Shown here in pieces: positions 24,771-33,903 of a stretch of DNA of 64,000 nucleotides. Location of the stretch: positions 960,001-1,024,000 of the forward strand of contig NZ_CP013355.1 of NCBI RefSeq assembly GCF_001543325.1, in the 5' to 3' direction. A program made the translations under genes and the position numbers. Position 1 is the stretch's first letter; the number at the start of each line of letters is the position of its first letter. The notes below the pieces were generated by a model. It was given only the letters and a program-made list of their open reading frames with translations, had not been told where the DNA came from and made no database searches. Origin of the DNA: Lutibacter profundi. Lineage in GTDB: Bacteria > Bacteroidota > Bacteroidia > Flavobacteriales > Flavobacteriaceae.

Positions 24771-25859
24771 TTGAAAATACTTGATAAATACATATTAAAA
24801 AAATATTTAAGTTCTGTTATTTTAGTACTTAGTTTATTACTCCCTATTGCAATTGCAATTGATGTATCTGAAAAGGTTGACCGGTTTCTTAGACACTCTG
24901 AACTTTCTGTTAGTGAAATTATTAAGGACTATTATTTAAATTTTATTGTAATTTTTGGAAATACCTTTCTGCCCTTAGCATTGTTTATTGCCGTTATTTT
25001 TTTTACGTCAAAATTGGCAAGTAATACAGAAATTATTGCTATTCATTCAGCTAAAATATCATTTTCGAGATTTTTAAGGCCTTATTTTATTGGTGCAACT
25101 CTTATTACCGTTTTTGCACTATTTATGAACCATTTTGTTGTGCCTCGTAGTAATAAAACTTATGAAGAATTTACCAGAGCCTACTTAACAAAGAAAAAAT
25201 TGGACGCTAATTTTATTAACAATATAAATTTACAACTAGGCCCTAACGATTATATTTTTTTGAAAAGCTATACAGTTAGAGCAAACATAGGCTATTCTTT
25301 TTCATACGAAAAGTTTGAAGGAACAAAATTAAAATATAAATTATTTGCTGATAACATTAGATGGAATAAAAAAGATAGTACCTATAAATTAATTAACTAC
25401 AGAAAAAGGATTATTTTAGAAGATAGAGATAGCATTGAATTTGGTTCAAAATTAGATACTACATTTACATTTACTCCAAAAGATTTAGTTAATGTAGATT
25501 ATTTAGCAAAAGAAATGACCTCCTTTAAATTAAAGGAATTTATTGAAATTTCTAAACAACGAGGCGTAAGTAACTTAAATACCTATTTAGTTGAGTATTA
25601 TAAACGAACTAGTTTACCTGTTTCATCATACATACTTACATTTTTAGCTGTTGCTCTTTCATCTAAAAAACGCAGAGGAGGAATGGGAATTAACTTAGCT
25701 ATTGGAATTTCTCTAATGTTTATTTATGTGTTTTTTCTTAAAATAGCAGAAGTTTTAGGTGCAGGAGCAGATACGAATTCATTTTTAATGGTTTGGTCCC
25801 CTAATATTATTTTTGGAGCATTGACATTATATTTATACTTTAAAAATGCCAAAAACTAA
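24771..25859 (+). CDS. LptF/LptG family permease (YjgP/YjgQ)
   Basis: A 362-residue inner-membrane protein of the LPS-export permease family. Three transmembrane segments lie in the first 120 residues, a periplasmic beta-jellyroll domain in about 130-260, and three more segments at the end, the normal six-helix LptF/LptG layout. With LptB and LptC such proteins extract lipopolysaccharide from the inner membrane. The start is TTG, giving MKILDKYILKKYL, the usual family N-terminus, and it lies three bases after the tgt stop. Whether this is the LptF or LptG partner cannot be settled. It overlaps the next gene by 14 bases. Confidence 0.88.
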   Translation: MKILDKYILKKYLSSVILVLSLLLPIAIAIDVSEKVDRFLRHSELSVSEIIKDYYLNFIVIFGNTFLPLALFIAVIFFTSKLASNTEIIAIHSAKISFSRFLRPYFIGATLITVFALFMNHFVVPRSNKTYEEFTRAYLTKKKLDANFINNINLQLGPNDYIFLKSYTVRANIGYSFSYEKFEGTKLKYKLFADNIRWNKKDSTYKLINYRKRIILEDRDSIEFGSKLDTTFTFTPKDLVNVDYLAKEMTSFKLKEFIEISKQRGVSNLNTYLVEYYKRTSLPVSSYILTFLAVALSSKKRRGGMGINLAIGISLMFIYVFFLKIAEVLGAGADTNSFLMVWSPNIIFGALTLYLYFKNAKN

Positions 25860-26724
25860 ATTAAAAAATTATTTACTTCTCCATTTATTAGTTTTTATAT
25901 GGGGATTTACTGCAATTTTAGGTGCTTTAATAAGTATTAATGCAATTCCGCTAGTATGGTATCGTATGTTTTTTGCAGTAATATTTGTCCTTTTTTTTAT
26001 TTTGCTAACAAAAAAATCATTAAAAATATCTCTCAAATCACTTTTAAAATTTCTATTTACCGGTATTATTATCGCATTACATTGGATCGCTTTTTTCTCA
26101 GCTATAAAAATAGCAAATGTTTCAATTGCTTTAGTAGCTATGAGCACAGGAGCCTTGTTTGCTTCACTTATTGAGCCTCTTTTTTTTAAAAGACAACTCA
26201 ACTATCTAGAATTATTTTTTGGTATGCTAGTTATAATTGGCTTATACATTATTTTTAATGTAGAAAAGCAATACACCCTAGGAATAATTTACGCCCTAAT
26301 CGCTTCATTTTTATCTGCCTTATTTACTGTTTTAAACGGATTATATGTAAAGAAACACGAAGCCGAAGTAATTACGTTTTATCAATTATTTTTTGGCGTT
26401 GTATTTATAACCATATATATATTACTTTCAAGTACATTTACAATTGAAGATTTTTATTTGAGTATTTCAGATGTTGTTTATCTTCTAATTCTAAGTAGCA
26501 TTTGTACTGCCTATGCTTTTGTTGTTTCAGTTAAAATAATGAAATTTTTAACACCCTACACCGTAATGTTGACTGTTAATTTAGAACCTGTTTATGGTAT
26601 TATATTAGCTGTATTAATATTTGGAGATAAAGAAAAAATGAATCCGCAATTTTACATTGGTGCCTTATTGATTATTGCTACTGTTATTATTAATGGAGCC
26701 TTAAAAAATAAAAAAAACACTTAA
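25846..26724 (+). CDS. EamA/DMT superfamily transporter
   Basis: A 292-residue membrane protein with ten predicted helices in two EamA repeats (about residues 5-138 and 148-285). The pattern FIWGFTAILGALI at the first helix and YTVMLTVNLEPVYGIILAV in the ninth are typical of drug/metabolite exporters of the RhaT/EamA type. The substrate is unknown. Its start overlaps the end of the LptF/LptG-like gene by 14 bases, so the two are translationally linked in the tgt operon. No functional link to queuosine or LPS is evident. Confidence 0.88.
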   Translation: MPKTKLKNYLLLHLLVFIWGFTAILGALISINAIPLVWYRMFFAVIFVLFFILLTKKSLKISLKSLLKFLFTGIIIALHWIAFFSAIKIANVSIALVAMSTGALFASLIEPLFFKRQLNYLELFFGMLVIIGLYIIFNVEKQYTLGIIYALIASFLSALFTVLNGLYVKKHEAEVITFYQLFFGVVFITIYILLSSTFTIEDFYLSISDVVYLLILSSICTAYAFVVSVKIMKFLTPYTVMLTVNLEPVYGIILAVLIFGDKEKMNPQFYIGALLIIATVIINGALKNKKNT

Positions 26725-26750
26725 CATACTTTCAAAATTCATAAGTTCAT

Positions 26751-26758
26751 TATATTTG
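26751..26758 (+). promoter_or_regulatory. -7 element of the accA promoter
   Basis: TATATTTG matches TAnnTTTG and lies 23 bases upstream of the accA ATG at 26782. Confidence 0.45.
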
Positions 26759-26781
26759 TAATCACATCCAAACCTAAAAAT

Positions 26782-27735
26782 ATGGAATATCTAGATTTTG
26801 AATTACCAATAAAAGAGTTAGAAGAGCAACTTAATAAATGTGAGTTAATTGGTAAAGAAAGTGATGTTGATATGACTGAAAGTTGTAAAAACATTGAAAC
26901 TAAATTATTAAAAACAAAAAAAGAAATTTATAAAAATTTAACTGCTTGGCAGAGAGTACAGCTATCTCGTCACCCTAACAGACCATACACTTTAGATCAT
27001 ATCAATTCACTTGCCGGTAATACTTTTATGGAACTACACGGAGATAGAACGGTAAAAGACGACAAAGCAATGGTTGGTGGTTTAGGTAAAATTGGAGATC
27101 AATCATTTATGTTTATTGGCCAACAAAAAGGATATAATACCAAAACCCGCCAATATAGAAATTTTGGAATGTCAAACCCAGAAGGTTATAGAAAAGCACT
27201 ACGTTTAATGAAAATGGCTGAAAAATTTAATATTCCAGTTGTAACATTATTAGATACACCTGGAGCCTATCCTGGTTTAGAAGCAGAAGAACGTGGGCAA
27301 GGTGAGGCTATTGCTCGTAACATTTTAGAAATGACAAAACTAAAAACACCTATTATAACCATTGTAATTGGCGAAGGTGCTTCAGGAGGAGCATTGGGTA
27401 TTGGGGTTGGTGATAAAGTATATATGATGGAGAATACTTGGTATTCTGTTATATCTCCTGAATCTTGCTCATCTATTTTATGGAGAAGTTGGGAACACAA
27501 AGAAGAAGCTGCTGAAGCTCTTAAGTTGACAGCTGAGGATATGAAAAAACAAAAATTGATTGATGGTATTATTAAAGAACCATTAGGAGGAGCACATTAT
27601 AATCGTGAAAAAGCATTTAAAGAAGTTGAAAAAACCATCTTAAAAGCATATAAAGAACTAAAAGATCTAACACCAAAAGAACTGGTAAAAAATAGGATGG
27701 AAAAATATGCAAATATGGGTGTTTTTAAAGGATAA
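26782..27735 (+). CDS. accA: Acetyl-CoA carboxylase carboxyltransferase subunit alpha
   Basis: A 317-residue subunit that, with AccD, transfers carboxyl from biotin to acetyl-CoA to give malonyl-CoA for fatty acid synthesis. The N-terminal helix (residues 1-60) is followed by the crotonase-type core. Key stretches are [17 protein letters not shown], the loop [21 protein letters not shown], and the oxyanion-hole region [15 protein letters not shown], all conserved in AccA. Length matches the family. It has its own promoter element (26751-26758) and a clear terminator (27746-27768), so it is a single-gene unit. accD is not in the window. Confidence 0.97.
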   Translation: MEYLDFELPIKELEEQLNKCELIGKESDVDMTESCKNIETKLLKTKKEIYKNLTAWQRVQLSRHPNRPYTLDHINSLAGNTFMELHGDRTVKDDKAMVGGLGKIGDQSFMFIGQQKGYNTKTRQYRNFGMSNPEGYRKALRLMKMAEKFNIPVVTLLDTPGAYPGLEAEERGQGEAIARNILEMTKLKTPIITIVIGEGASGGALGIGVGDKVYMMENTWYSVISPESCSSILWRSWEHKEEAAEALKLTAEDMKKQKLIDGIIKEPLGGAHYNREKAFKEVEKTILKAYKELKDLTPKELVKNRMEKYANMGVFKG

Positions 27736-27745
27736 AATTTAAACT

Positions 27746-27768
27746 AAACCTCTCTTTTTGAGAGGTTT
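27746..27768 (+). terminator. Terminator of accA
   Basis: AAACCTCTC-TTTTT-GAGAGGTTT is a perfect 9-bp stem with a T-rich tail, 11 bases after the stop codon. Confidence 0.85.
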
Positions 27769-27786
27769 TATATTAATTTTACAAAT

Positions 27787-29337
27787 ATGTATATTCTATC
27801 TTCCAAGCAACTAGCTCAAGTTGATAAGGCAACTATTAAGAATAAAGCAATAACTTCTATTGATTTAATGGAACATGCTGCCACTCTTTGTTTTCAATGG
27901 CTTCACACACGTTTACAAGGGCAAAATATTAAAATTCACGTATTCTGTGGTATAGGAAATAATGGCGGTGATGGTTTAGTAATTGCACGACATTTATTCC
28001 AACACGGATACAATGTAAATTGCTATATCGTTAATTTTAGCGACAAAAGAACTGATGAATTTTTGACTAATTATGATAGGCTGAAAGAAATTGGCGAATG
28101 GCCAACCGTTATAAATAATGAAACTAATTTTCCTAAAATTTCTTTTGAAGATATTGTTATTGATGCAATTTTTGGAAATGGACTATCGAGAAGCCCAGAA
28201 GGATTTACAAAAAAATTAATTCAATATATCAATAACACAAAAGTTTTTACACTTGCAATTGATATGCCTTCAGGTTTATTTGGAGATAAATCGGTTACCA
28301 AAAAAGATGCTATTTTAAAAGCAGGTCATATACTTTCGTTTCAAACACCAAAACTAGCATTTTTATTATCTGAAAATAAAGAGTTTGTTAATACTTGGGA
28401 AATAATTGATATTGGTTTAGATGAAGAATCTATAAATAACTTACAGCCTAAAATTAATTTTACTACAAAAAGTGAAATTATACCATTATACAAACCTAAA
28501 GATAAATGGTCTCACAAAGGTACTTTTGGACATTCCCTTATAATTGGTGGTAGCTTTGGCAAAATTGGAGCTATTACCTTAACTTCAAAAGCTACACTTA
28601 AAATTGGAAGTGGGCTAGTTACTGCCTATGTACCAAAATGTGGTTATAATATTTTACAAATTGCAATACCAGAGGTAATGGTAGAAGTAGATGATGATAA
28701 ATTACTAACTTATTTCAATTTTAAAACTAAACCATCTGTTATTGGCATAGGCCCAGGAATGGGAACTGCTGAAAAAACAGCTTTAGGATATGAGAAATTC
28801 ATTAAAGAAAATAAACTCCCATTAGTGATAGATGCTGATGGTATAAATATATTAGCACAAAATAAAACATTACTTAAATACTTACCAAAAAACACTGTTT
28901 TAACACCACACCCTAAAGAATTAGAACGACTTATTGGGACTTGGAAAAATGACTATGAAAAATTAACTATTGCCAAACAGTTTTCTAAAAATTACAATAT
29001 AATTTTAGTTATAAAAGGTACTTATACCGTTATAATTGATAATGAATTTATGTATTTCAACTCAACAGGAAATCCTGCGCTTGCTACTGCCGGAAGTGGA
29101 GATATTTTAACTGGAATAATTACGGGCTTAATTGCTCAGGGATACAAACCTAAATACGCCGCAATATTTGGAGTGTACTTACATGGTAAAACTGCAGATA
29201 TTGCTATACAAGAAACTAGTTATGAAACATTTACTGCCAGTTCTATATTAGAGTATTTACCTGATGCAATTTTAGATTTATTCAATCAAGAACAGATTAA
29301 TGAAGTTGGAAACGAAGAGAACGAATCCACAACATAA
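27787..29337 (+). CDS. nnr: Bifunctional NAD(P)HX epimerase/dehydratase
   Basis: A 516-residue repair enzyme that restores damaged hydrated NAD(P)H. The N-terminal YjeF domain (about residues 1-215) is the epimerase, with GIGNNGGDGLVIARHL and DAIFGNGLSR visible. The C-terminal ribokinase-like domain (about 225-505) is the ADP-dependent dehydratase, with IGPGMGTAEKTALG, DADGINILAQN, LTPHPKELERL, and the nucleotide-binding NPALATAGSGDILTGII. Both halves appear intact. It starts 18 bases after the accA terminator; an obvious TAnnTTTG promoter was not found just ahead. It converges with the TlpA lipoproteins across a REP-like hairpin. Confidence 0.94.
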   Translation: MYILSSKQLAQVDKATIKNKAITSIDLMEHAATLCFQWLHTRLQGQNIKIHVFCGIGNNGGDGLVIARHLFQHGYNVNCYIVNFSDKRTDEFLTNYDRLKEIGEWPTVINNETNFPKISFEDIVIDAIFGNGLSRSPEGFTKKLIQYINNTKVFTLAIDMPSGLFGDKSVTKKDAILKAGHILSFQTPKLAFLLSENKEFVNTWEIIDIGLDEESINNLQPKINFTTKSEIIPLYKPKDKWSHKGTFGHSLIIGGSFGKIGAITLTSKATLKIGSGLVTAYVPKCGYNILQIAIPEVMVEVDDDKLLTYFNFKTKPSVIGIGPGMGTAEKTALGYEKFIKENKLPLVIDADGINILAQNKTLLKYLPKNTVLTPHPKELERLIGTWKNDYEKLTIAKQFSKNYNIILVIKGTYTVIIDNEFMYFNSTGNPALATAGSGDILTGIITGLIAQGYKPKYAAIFGVYLHGKTADIAIQETSYETFTASSILEYLPDAILDLFNQEQINEVGNEENESTT

Positions 29338-29343
29338 AATAAT

Positions 29344-29480
29344 AATGAGGCTGTCTAAAAAGTGTCATTCTGAATGTAAATGAAGAATCTCCTTGAAATT
29401 AAACACTTATATATCAAGATGTTGAGATTTTTCACTTTGTTCAAAATGACAAGTATAATTGCTTTTCAGACAGCCTCATT
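29344..29480. repeat. REP-like long inverted repeat, probable bidirectional terminator
   Basis: Outer arms AATGAGGCTGTCT and AGACAGCCTCATT close the element. Inside, TGTCATTCTGAA...GAAGAATCTC pairs imperfectly with GAGATTTTTCA...CAAAATGACA. It lies in the convergent junction between the NAD(P)HX repair gene and the TlpA lipoprotein genes. It shares the CATTCTGAA core and AGGCTG arms with the hairpin at 2633-2705. This sequence type is a familiar dispersed repeat in Bacteroidota genomes. Confidence 0.75.
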
Positions 29481-29497
29481 CATTTTCTATACATATT

Positions 29498-30520
29498 CTA
29501 TATTCCTAATTCTTTTAACAATTCCTTCAACTTAGGATTTGAAGGTCTAACAGCATCAGCATCAACAATATTCCCTTCAGGATCTAACAAAATAAATCTT
29601 GGAATGGAATTGATTCCATATTCTACAATAAATTCAGATTCAAAATTATTATCAGCAAATAATTGTATTCCTCCTAGTTCTTCATTTTTTACCATTTCTT
29701 TCCAAGTTTTATGGGCATTAGGTTTATCAACCGAAATACTTACAAACTCAATATTTTTCCCTCTAAACTCTTTTTCTAATGCTTTCAAATAAGGTATTTC
29801 TGCTTTACACGGTGCACACCAAGTTGCCCAAATATCTAAATAAACATATTTACCCCTTAAATCTTTTAATGAAGTTGTACCTCCATTACTGTTTTCATAA
29901 TTTTTAAAAACTGGAGATACTTTCCCTTTTGCAAATTTCACCATGTTACTGTGCATTTTTTCATAATTTGAATCTATGTATCCAAAAAACATAGCATCAT
30001 TTCTAGCATCAGCCTTATCAATTATTGAATCTAAGTTTTTCGCCTTATCTTTAAATCCTTTTAAAATAGATTTTGCTTCAGCAACTTTAGCTTTATATGC
30101 TTCTTTATCTAATTTAAAATAGGTTTTAGGGTTTGCCAAATCACTCATATAAAATGAACGTTTATCTTCCATAAAATTATTTGTTACTGCACCTTTTCCT
30201 GTATAAACAATACCATCAGAAAATTTATCGCCTTTAAACTCTAAATTTAAATTATATCCATTCTTCAAAAATAACGTAATTCTATCATTCCCATTTACCA
30301 TGGCAAAAACACCATTAGTTATTTTTAATGTATCTGAAAATGCACCGTTTTTATCAACCTCAATATCTTTAGAATATCCTCTTCCTTGAATTGTAATTTT
30401 TTCAACATCTCCAGATTTAAGTTTCCCTTTTATTGCTACATAATCTCCAACCTTATTATTATTTTTACAAGATATAACTAGTAATGGTAGTGCTACTATA
30501 AGCCAAATTATTTTTTTCAT
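29498..30520 (-). CDS. TlpA-like thioredoxin lipoprotein with DUF4369 N-terminus
   Basis: A 340-residue lipoprotein: the signal peptide ends at a lipobox LVISC (Cys18). Residues 25-120 resemble the DUF4369 beta domain found before thioredoxin folds in Bacteroidota. The C-terminal thioredoxin domain (about 200-340) has the redox motif WATWCAPCKAE (C235, C238) and a cis-proline segment SIPRFILLDPEG. It probably acts as a periplasmic or membrane-attached thiol-disulfide reductase. It lies 16 bases after a longer paralogue (30537-31910), with which it forms an operon. The specific substrate, such as cytochrome c apoproteins, is unknown. Confidence 0.88.
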   Translation of the reverse strand: MKKIIWLIVALPLLVISCKNNNKVGDYVAIKGKLKSGDVEKITIQGRGYSKDIEVDKNGAFSDTLKITNGVFAMVNGNDRITLFLKNGYNLNLEFKGDKFSDGIVYTGKGAVTNNFMEDKRSFYMSDLANPKTYFKLDKEAYKAKVAEAKSILKGFKDKAKNLDSIIDKADARNDAMFFGYIDSNYEKMHSNMVKFAKGKVSPVFKNYENSNGGTTSLKDLRGKYVYLDIWATWCAPCKAEIPYLKALEKEFRGKNIEFVSISVDKPNAHKTWKEMVKNEELGGIQLFADNNFESEFIVEYGINSIPRFILLDPEGNIVDADAVRPSNPKLKELLKELGI

Positions 30521-30536
30521 TTTTTTGTTTTTGTTA

Positions 30537-31910
30537 TTATTCTATTTTTAATTCGTTAAATAAATCAATTAGTTTACTATTAGACGGTCTTGGTGCATTA
30601 GAGTTTACAATTTTCCCTTCGGGATCTATTAAAATAAATCTTGGAATCCCTTTAATTGAATATTCTTTTACAAAATTAGAGTTCCAATCTTTATCCGAGA
30701 ATAATTGAATTCCTTTTAACTCTTTTTCTTTCACCATTTTTTGCCACTTATCATGGTCAGCAGCCTTGTCAACAGAAATACTCACAAATTCAATATTCTT
30801 ATTGCGATATTTACCTTCAAGTTCTTTTAAAAATGGTATTTCTCTCTTACAAGGGCCACACCATGTTGCCCAAACATCAACATAAACAAACTTACCTCTT
30901 AAATCTTCTAACGATGTAGTTCCTCCAGCAAAATTTTCATAATTTTCAAATTTTGGAGAAGGCTCTCCTTTTGCTACTGTTTTTAATTTCTTATAACTTT
31001 CTGTTATTTGTTTATTATTTTCAATATTCGTGGAATTTGAAATAAAGGTTTTATAAAATGTTTCTAAGTCATCTGTATATGTAATTCCATACCTAGCCTT
31101 ATCAAAAAGCAAACTGTTTTTTATTGTTTCATTGGGTATTATTCCAACTATTTTTAAAAAAGCAATGTCTACAGAAATACTATCTCTTTCAGCAAGTTCT
31201 CTAGCTTTTTTGTAATTATTTGATCCAATTAAGTTTTTATAATCAGAAGAATACATAAAATCTTCTTCATTTGTAAAATCAAGGTTCTCCAAATCAATTA
31301 AAAAGTCATCTGAAATTTTAAATTCTGGCATTTTCGCATAATGCGCATGATACATTTCATAAATATTTAACTTGTTTAGATAAGCATAATTAATATTTCT
31401 TAATTCCTTTATTTTAAAATCATCAGAAATACCTTTTTCAGCTTTAATTAGTTTTTCTAAAGCAGTTTTAAGTTTATTAAATCTTGTTCTATAATCATTT
31501 TCTCCCAATAAATAAACTTCAGTCCCAGATCCTATTATTTGTTTTTCTACTTTTTCTTTTGCTAATAAATAATTATTGACTGCTGATCCTTTTCCAGATA
31601 AAGTTAGTGTATTTTCAAAATCATTTGTATCAAAAGAAATATTGATATTATTACCTTTTTCTAGGTACAATAACACCCTATTTTTCCCGTCAAAAAGTAT
31701 ATATGTATTTGTATTTAAAAAAAGAGTATCTGAAAAACTACCGTCATCAGCAACTCTAATTACTTCTTTAATAGATTTATCTCTACTATTTAAGGTAAGT
31801 TCTTTACTTTTATTTGTAATTTTACCATGAACAACAACATAATCTACAGGTGTTTCTTGCTTGCAAGAAATCACTGTAATTATAGTAATAATTACCAATA
31901 TTCTATTCAT
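30537..31910 (-). CDS. TlpA-like thioredoxin lipoprotein, longer paralogue
   Basis: A 457-residue lipoprotein with signal peptide and lipobox TVISC (Cys16). It shares the layout of the downstream 340-residue protein: an N-terminal beta domain of DUF4369 type, a helical middle region here about 110 residues longer, and a C-terminal thioredoxin fold with WATWCGPCKRE near residue 348 and GIPRFILIDPEG. The two C-terminal domains are clearly close relatives, so the pair arose by tandem duplication. A TATCTTTG promoter element lies upstream (31940-31947). Function is inferred as extracytoplasmic thiol-disulfide exchange. Confidence 0.87.
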   Translation of the reverse strand: MNRILVIITIITVISCKQETPVDYVVVHGKITNKSKELTLNSRDKSIKEVIRVADDGSFSDTLFLNTNTYILFDGKNRVLLYLEKGNNINISFDTNDFENTLTLSGKGSAVNNYLLAKEKVEKQIIGSGTEVYLLGENDYRTRFNKLKTALEKLIKAEKGISDDFKIKELRNINYAYLNKLNIYEMYHAHYAKMPEFKISDDFLIDLENLDFTNEEDFMYSSDYKNLIGSNNYKKARELAERDSISVDIAFLKIVGIIPNETIKNSLLFDKARYGITYTDDLETFYKTFISNSTNIENNKQITESYKKLKTVAKGEPSPKFENYENFAGGTTSLEDLRGKFVYVDVWATWCGPCKREIPFLKELEGKYRNKNIEFVSISVDKAADHDKWQKMVKEKELKGIQLFSDKDWNSNFVKEYSIKGIPRFILIDPEGKIVNSNAPRPSNSKLIDLFNELKIE

Positions 31911-31939
31911 TTATATAGTTGTTTTTCATTATAATTCAC

Positions 31940-31947
31940 CAAAGATA
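31940..31947 (-). promoter_or_regulatory. -7 element of the TlpA pair promoter
   Basis: TATCTTTG on the minus strand matches TAnnTTTG, 29 bases upstream of the ATG at 31910. Confidence 0.45.
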
Positions 31948-32008
31948 AAATTTATTATTCAATTAACTTATTTCAACTTTACTTTAACAAATAATTTGCA
32001 TATCTTGA

Positions 32009-32016
32009 TATGTTTG
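32009..32016 (+). promoter_or_regulatory. -7 element of the hutH promoter
   Basis: TATGTTTG matches TAnnTTTG and lies 28 bases before the ATG at 32045. Confidence 0.4.
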
Positions 32017-32044
32017 TAGAATTTTACACCTCAAAAATTTGACC

Positions 32045-33553
32045 ATGAGTAACACACATTTTATTGATTCAAAAATTGTAGATTTTAACCTTTTAAATGA
32101 GATAGTTTTTCAGGGGAAAAAATTAAAACTTTCAAAAGAAGCTATTACAAAGATTGAAAATTGCCGTACTTACTTAGATGAAAAAATAACAAATAACACC
32201 TCGCCTATTTATGGAATAAATACTGGATTTGGATCTTTATGTAATGTGAAAATTGACAATGATAATCTGCAAAAATTACAAGAAAACTTGGTGATGAGCC
32301 ATGCATGTGGAACAGGAAGTATTGTGCCAAAAAGTATTGTTAAACTAATGCTTTTTCTTAAAATTCAGTCTTTAAGTTACGGTCATTCTGGTGTACAACT
32401 AAAAACTGTTAATCGCTTAATTGATTTTTATAATAATAATATTATCCCTGTTGTTTATACCCAAGGATCTTTAGGAGCATCGGGAGATTTAGCTCCGCTA
32501 GCTCACTTAGCATTACCACTAATTGGGAAAGGCGAGGTTTATTTTAATAATGAATTAATTTCAGGCGAAGAAATTTTAAAGAAATTTAATTGGGAGATTA
32601 TCAAGCTAAAATCAAAAGAAGGTTTAGCTCTTTTAAATGGTACCCAATTTATGAACGCATATGGTGTTTCTTTAATTTTAAAATCTTATAAACTATCCTA
32701 TTTAGCTGACTTGATAGGAACTATTTCTTTGGAAGCATTTGATGGAAGAATAGAGCCTTTTAATGAATTAATCCATTTTATTAGACCTCACAATGGACAA
32801 ATAAAGACTGCCAGAAGAATAAATGAATTTTTAAAGGAAAGCAAACTAATTAACCAACCTAAAGAGCATGTGCAAGATCCGTATTCTTTTAGATGTATGC
32901 CTCAGGTTCATGGCGCAACCAAAGATGCTTTAGCATTTTGTAAAAAAACATTTTTAACTGAAATTAATTCAGTAACCGACAATCCAAATATTTTTGTTGA
33001 AGCTGACAAAATAATTTCAGGAGGTAATTTTCATGGACAACCTTTAGCTTTAGCTTTTGATTTTTTAAGTATAGCAATGGCTGAACTGGGAAATATCTCT
33101 GAAAGAAGAACTTTTCAACTTGTTTCAGGTTTAAGAGGTTTACCGCCATTTTTAGTAAAAAACCCTGGGTTAAACAGTGGTTTTATGATTCCTCAATATA
33201 CTGCGGCTAGTATTGTAAGTCAAAACAAGCAGTTGGCTACCCCTGCTTCAATTGACTCAATAGTTTCAAGTAATGGACAAGAAGACCATGTAAGTATGGG
33301 AGCAAATGCAGCTACAAAGGCAAAACAAATTGTTGATAATATTGAAACTATTTTGGCTATTGAATTATTGAATGCTTCACAAGCAATTTATTTTAGAGCT
33401 CCTAAAAAATCATCGCCTTTTATAGAATCATTTTTAAAACAGTATAAAAGCGAAGTTGCCTTTATAGAAAATGATACAGTTTTAAATTTAGAAATAAAGA
33501 AAACAATCCAATTTTTACAAAACTTAACCATTGATACTGAAGAGTTATTTTAA
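32045..33553 (+). CDS. hutH: Histidine ammonia-lyase
   Basis: A 502-residue lyase that deaminates histidine to urocanate. The self-made MIO cofactor comes from Ala145-Ser146-Gly147 in GSLGASGDLAPLAHLAL. The substrate-selecting pair is Ser-His (S85, H86 in NLVMSHACG), the pattern of histidine rather than tyrosine or phenylalanine lyases, and QEDHVSMGANAA carries the conserved glutamate. Length is typical. The frame extends two codons to a TTG, but the ATG at 32045 is preferred. No hutU, hutI or hutG is in the window, so the rest of the degradation pathway must be elsewhere or absent. It stands alone, with a terminator after it. Confidence 0.92.
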   Translation: MSNTHFIDSKIVDFNLLNEIVFQGKKLKLSKEAITKIENCRTYLDEKITNNTSPIYGINTGFGSLCNVKIDNDNLQKLQENLVMSHACGTGSIVPKSIVKLMLFLKIQSLSYGHSGVQLKTVNRLIDFYNNNIIPVVYTQGSLGASGDLAPLAHLALPLIGKGEVYFNNELISGEEILKKFNWEIIKLKSKEGLALLNGTQFMNAYGVSLILKSYKLSYLADLIGTISLEAFDGRIEPFNELIHFIRPHNGQIKTARRINEFLKESKLINQPKEHVQDPYSFRCMPQVHGATKDALAFCKKTFLTEINSVTDNPNIFVEADKIISGGNFHGQPLALAFDFLSIAMAELGNISERRTFQLVSGLRGLPPFLVKNPGLNSGFMIPQYTAASIVSQNKQLATPASIDSIVSSNGQEDHVSMGANAATKAKQIVDNIETILAIELLNASQAIYFRAPKKSSPFIESFLKQYKSEVAFIENDTVLNLEIKKTIQFLQNLTIDTEELF

Positions 33554-33567
33554 CAATTAAATAAAAA

Positions 33568-33591
33568 AAGCGATAGGTTAACCTATCGCTT
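33568..33591. terminator. Bidirectional terminator between hutH and the 37-residue gene
   Basis: AAGCGATAGG-TTAA-CCTATCGCTT is a perfect 10-bp stem. On the minus strand it is followed by seven T, so it is strongest for the small gene at 33626-33739; on the plus strand, for hutH, the T run is weak. Confidence 0.85.
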
Positions 33592-33625
33592 CTAATTCAA
33601 ATAATTTATAACGCTTTTTCAAATC

Positions 33626-33739
33626 TTATATACCAAATCTTCTTTTACTATTCCAAGTTACACTTTTTGTATTTCTAAAATCGACTACATTTAGTCTTCT
33701 TTTACTATCCTGATTTTTAATTTTTTTACTTACTTTCAT
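33626..33739 (-). CDS. Small basic protein of 37 residues, function unknown
   Basis: The frame encodes 37 residues beginning MKVSKKIKNQ and ending SKRRFGI. It is rich in Lys and Arg and carries two similar DSKRR/NSKRR blocks 15 residues apart. Support for a real gene is positional: a promoter with TTG, 16-base spacer and TACTTTTG (33771-33797) lies just upstream, and a strong minus-strand terminator (33568-33591) lies 34 bases downstream, defining a transcript of about 200 bases that contains little else. No Shine-Dalgarno is seen, as usual in this lineage. It has no transmembrane segment. It could instead be a small non-coding RNA; I do not recognise a family. Confidence 0.55.
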   Translation of the reverse strand: MKVSKKIKNQDSKRRLNVVDFRNTKSVTWNSKRRFGI

Positions 33740-33770
33740 AACAGTATGTATTAGTTGTTAATTTACAGTG

Positions 33771-33797
33771 CAAAAGTACAACATTTTTAAGTTTCAA
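33771..33797 (-). promoter_or_regulatory. Promoter of the 37-residue gene
   Basis: TACTTTTG (33778 down to 33771) matches TAnnTTTG, with TTG (33797 down to 33795) 16 bases upstream. The ATG follows 31 bases after the -7 element. Confidence 0.5.
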
Positions 33798-33903
33798 TCC
33801 TATTTTTTATTAAATATTTAATAAAATATTAACATTATATCACTAAACATATGTATTATTGACAATACAAGACTTAATAATTAGCATATATGCAAATTCA
33901 AGG

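Noticed and set aside
32045-33553. Tyrosine or phenylalanine ammonia-lyase
   Set aside because: The selectivity position carries Ser-His, the histidine-lyase pattern, and the QEDH motif is present.
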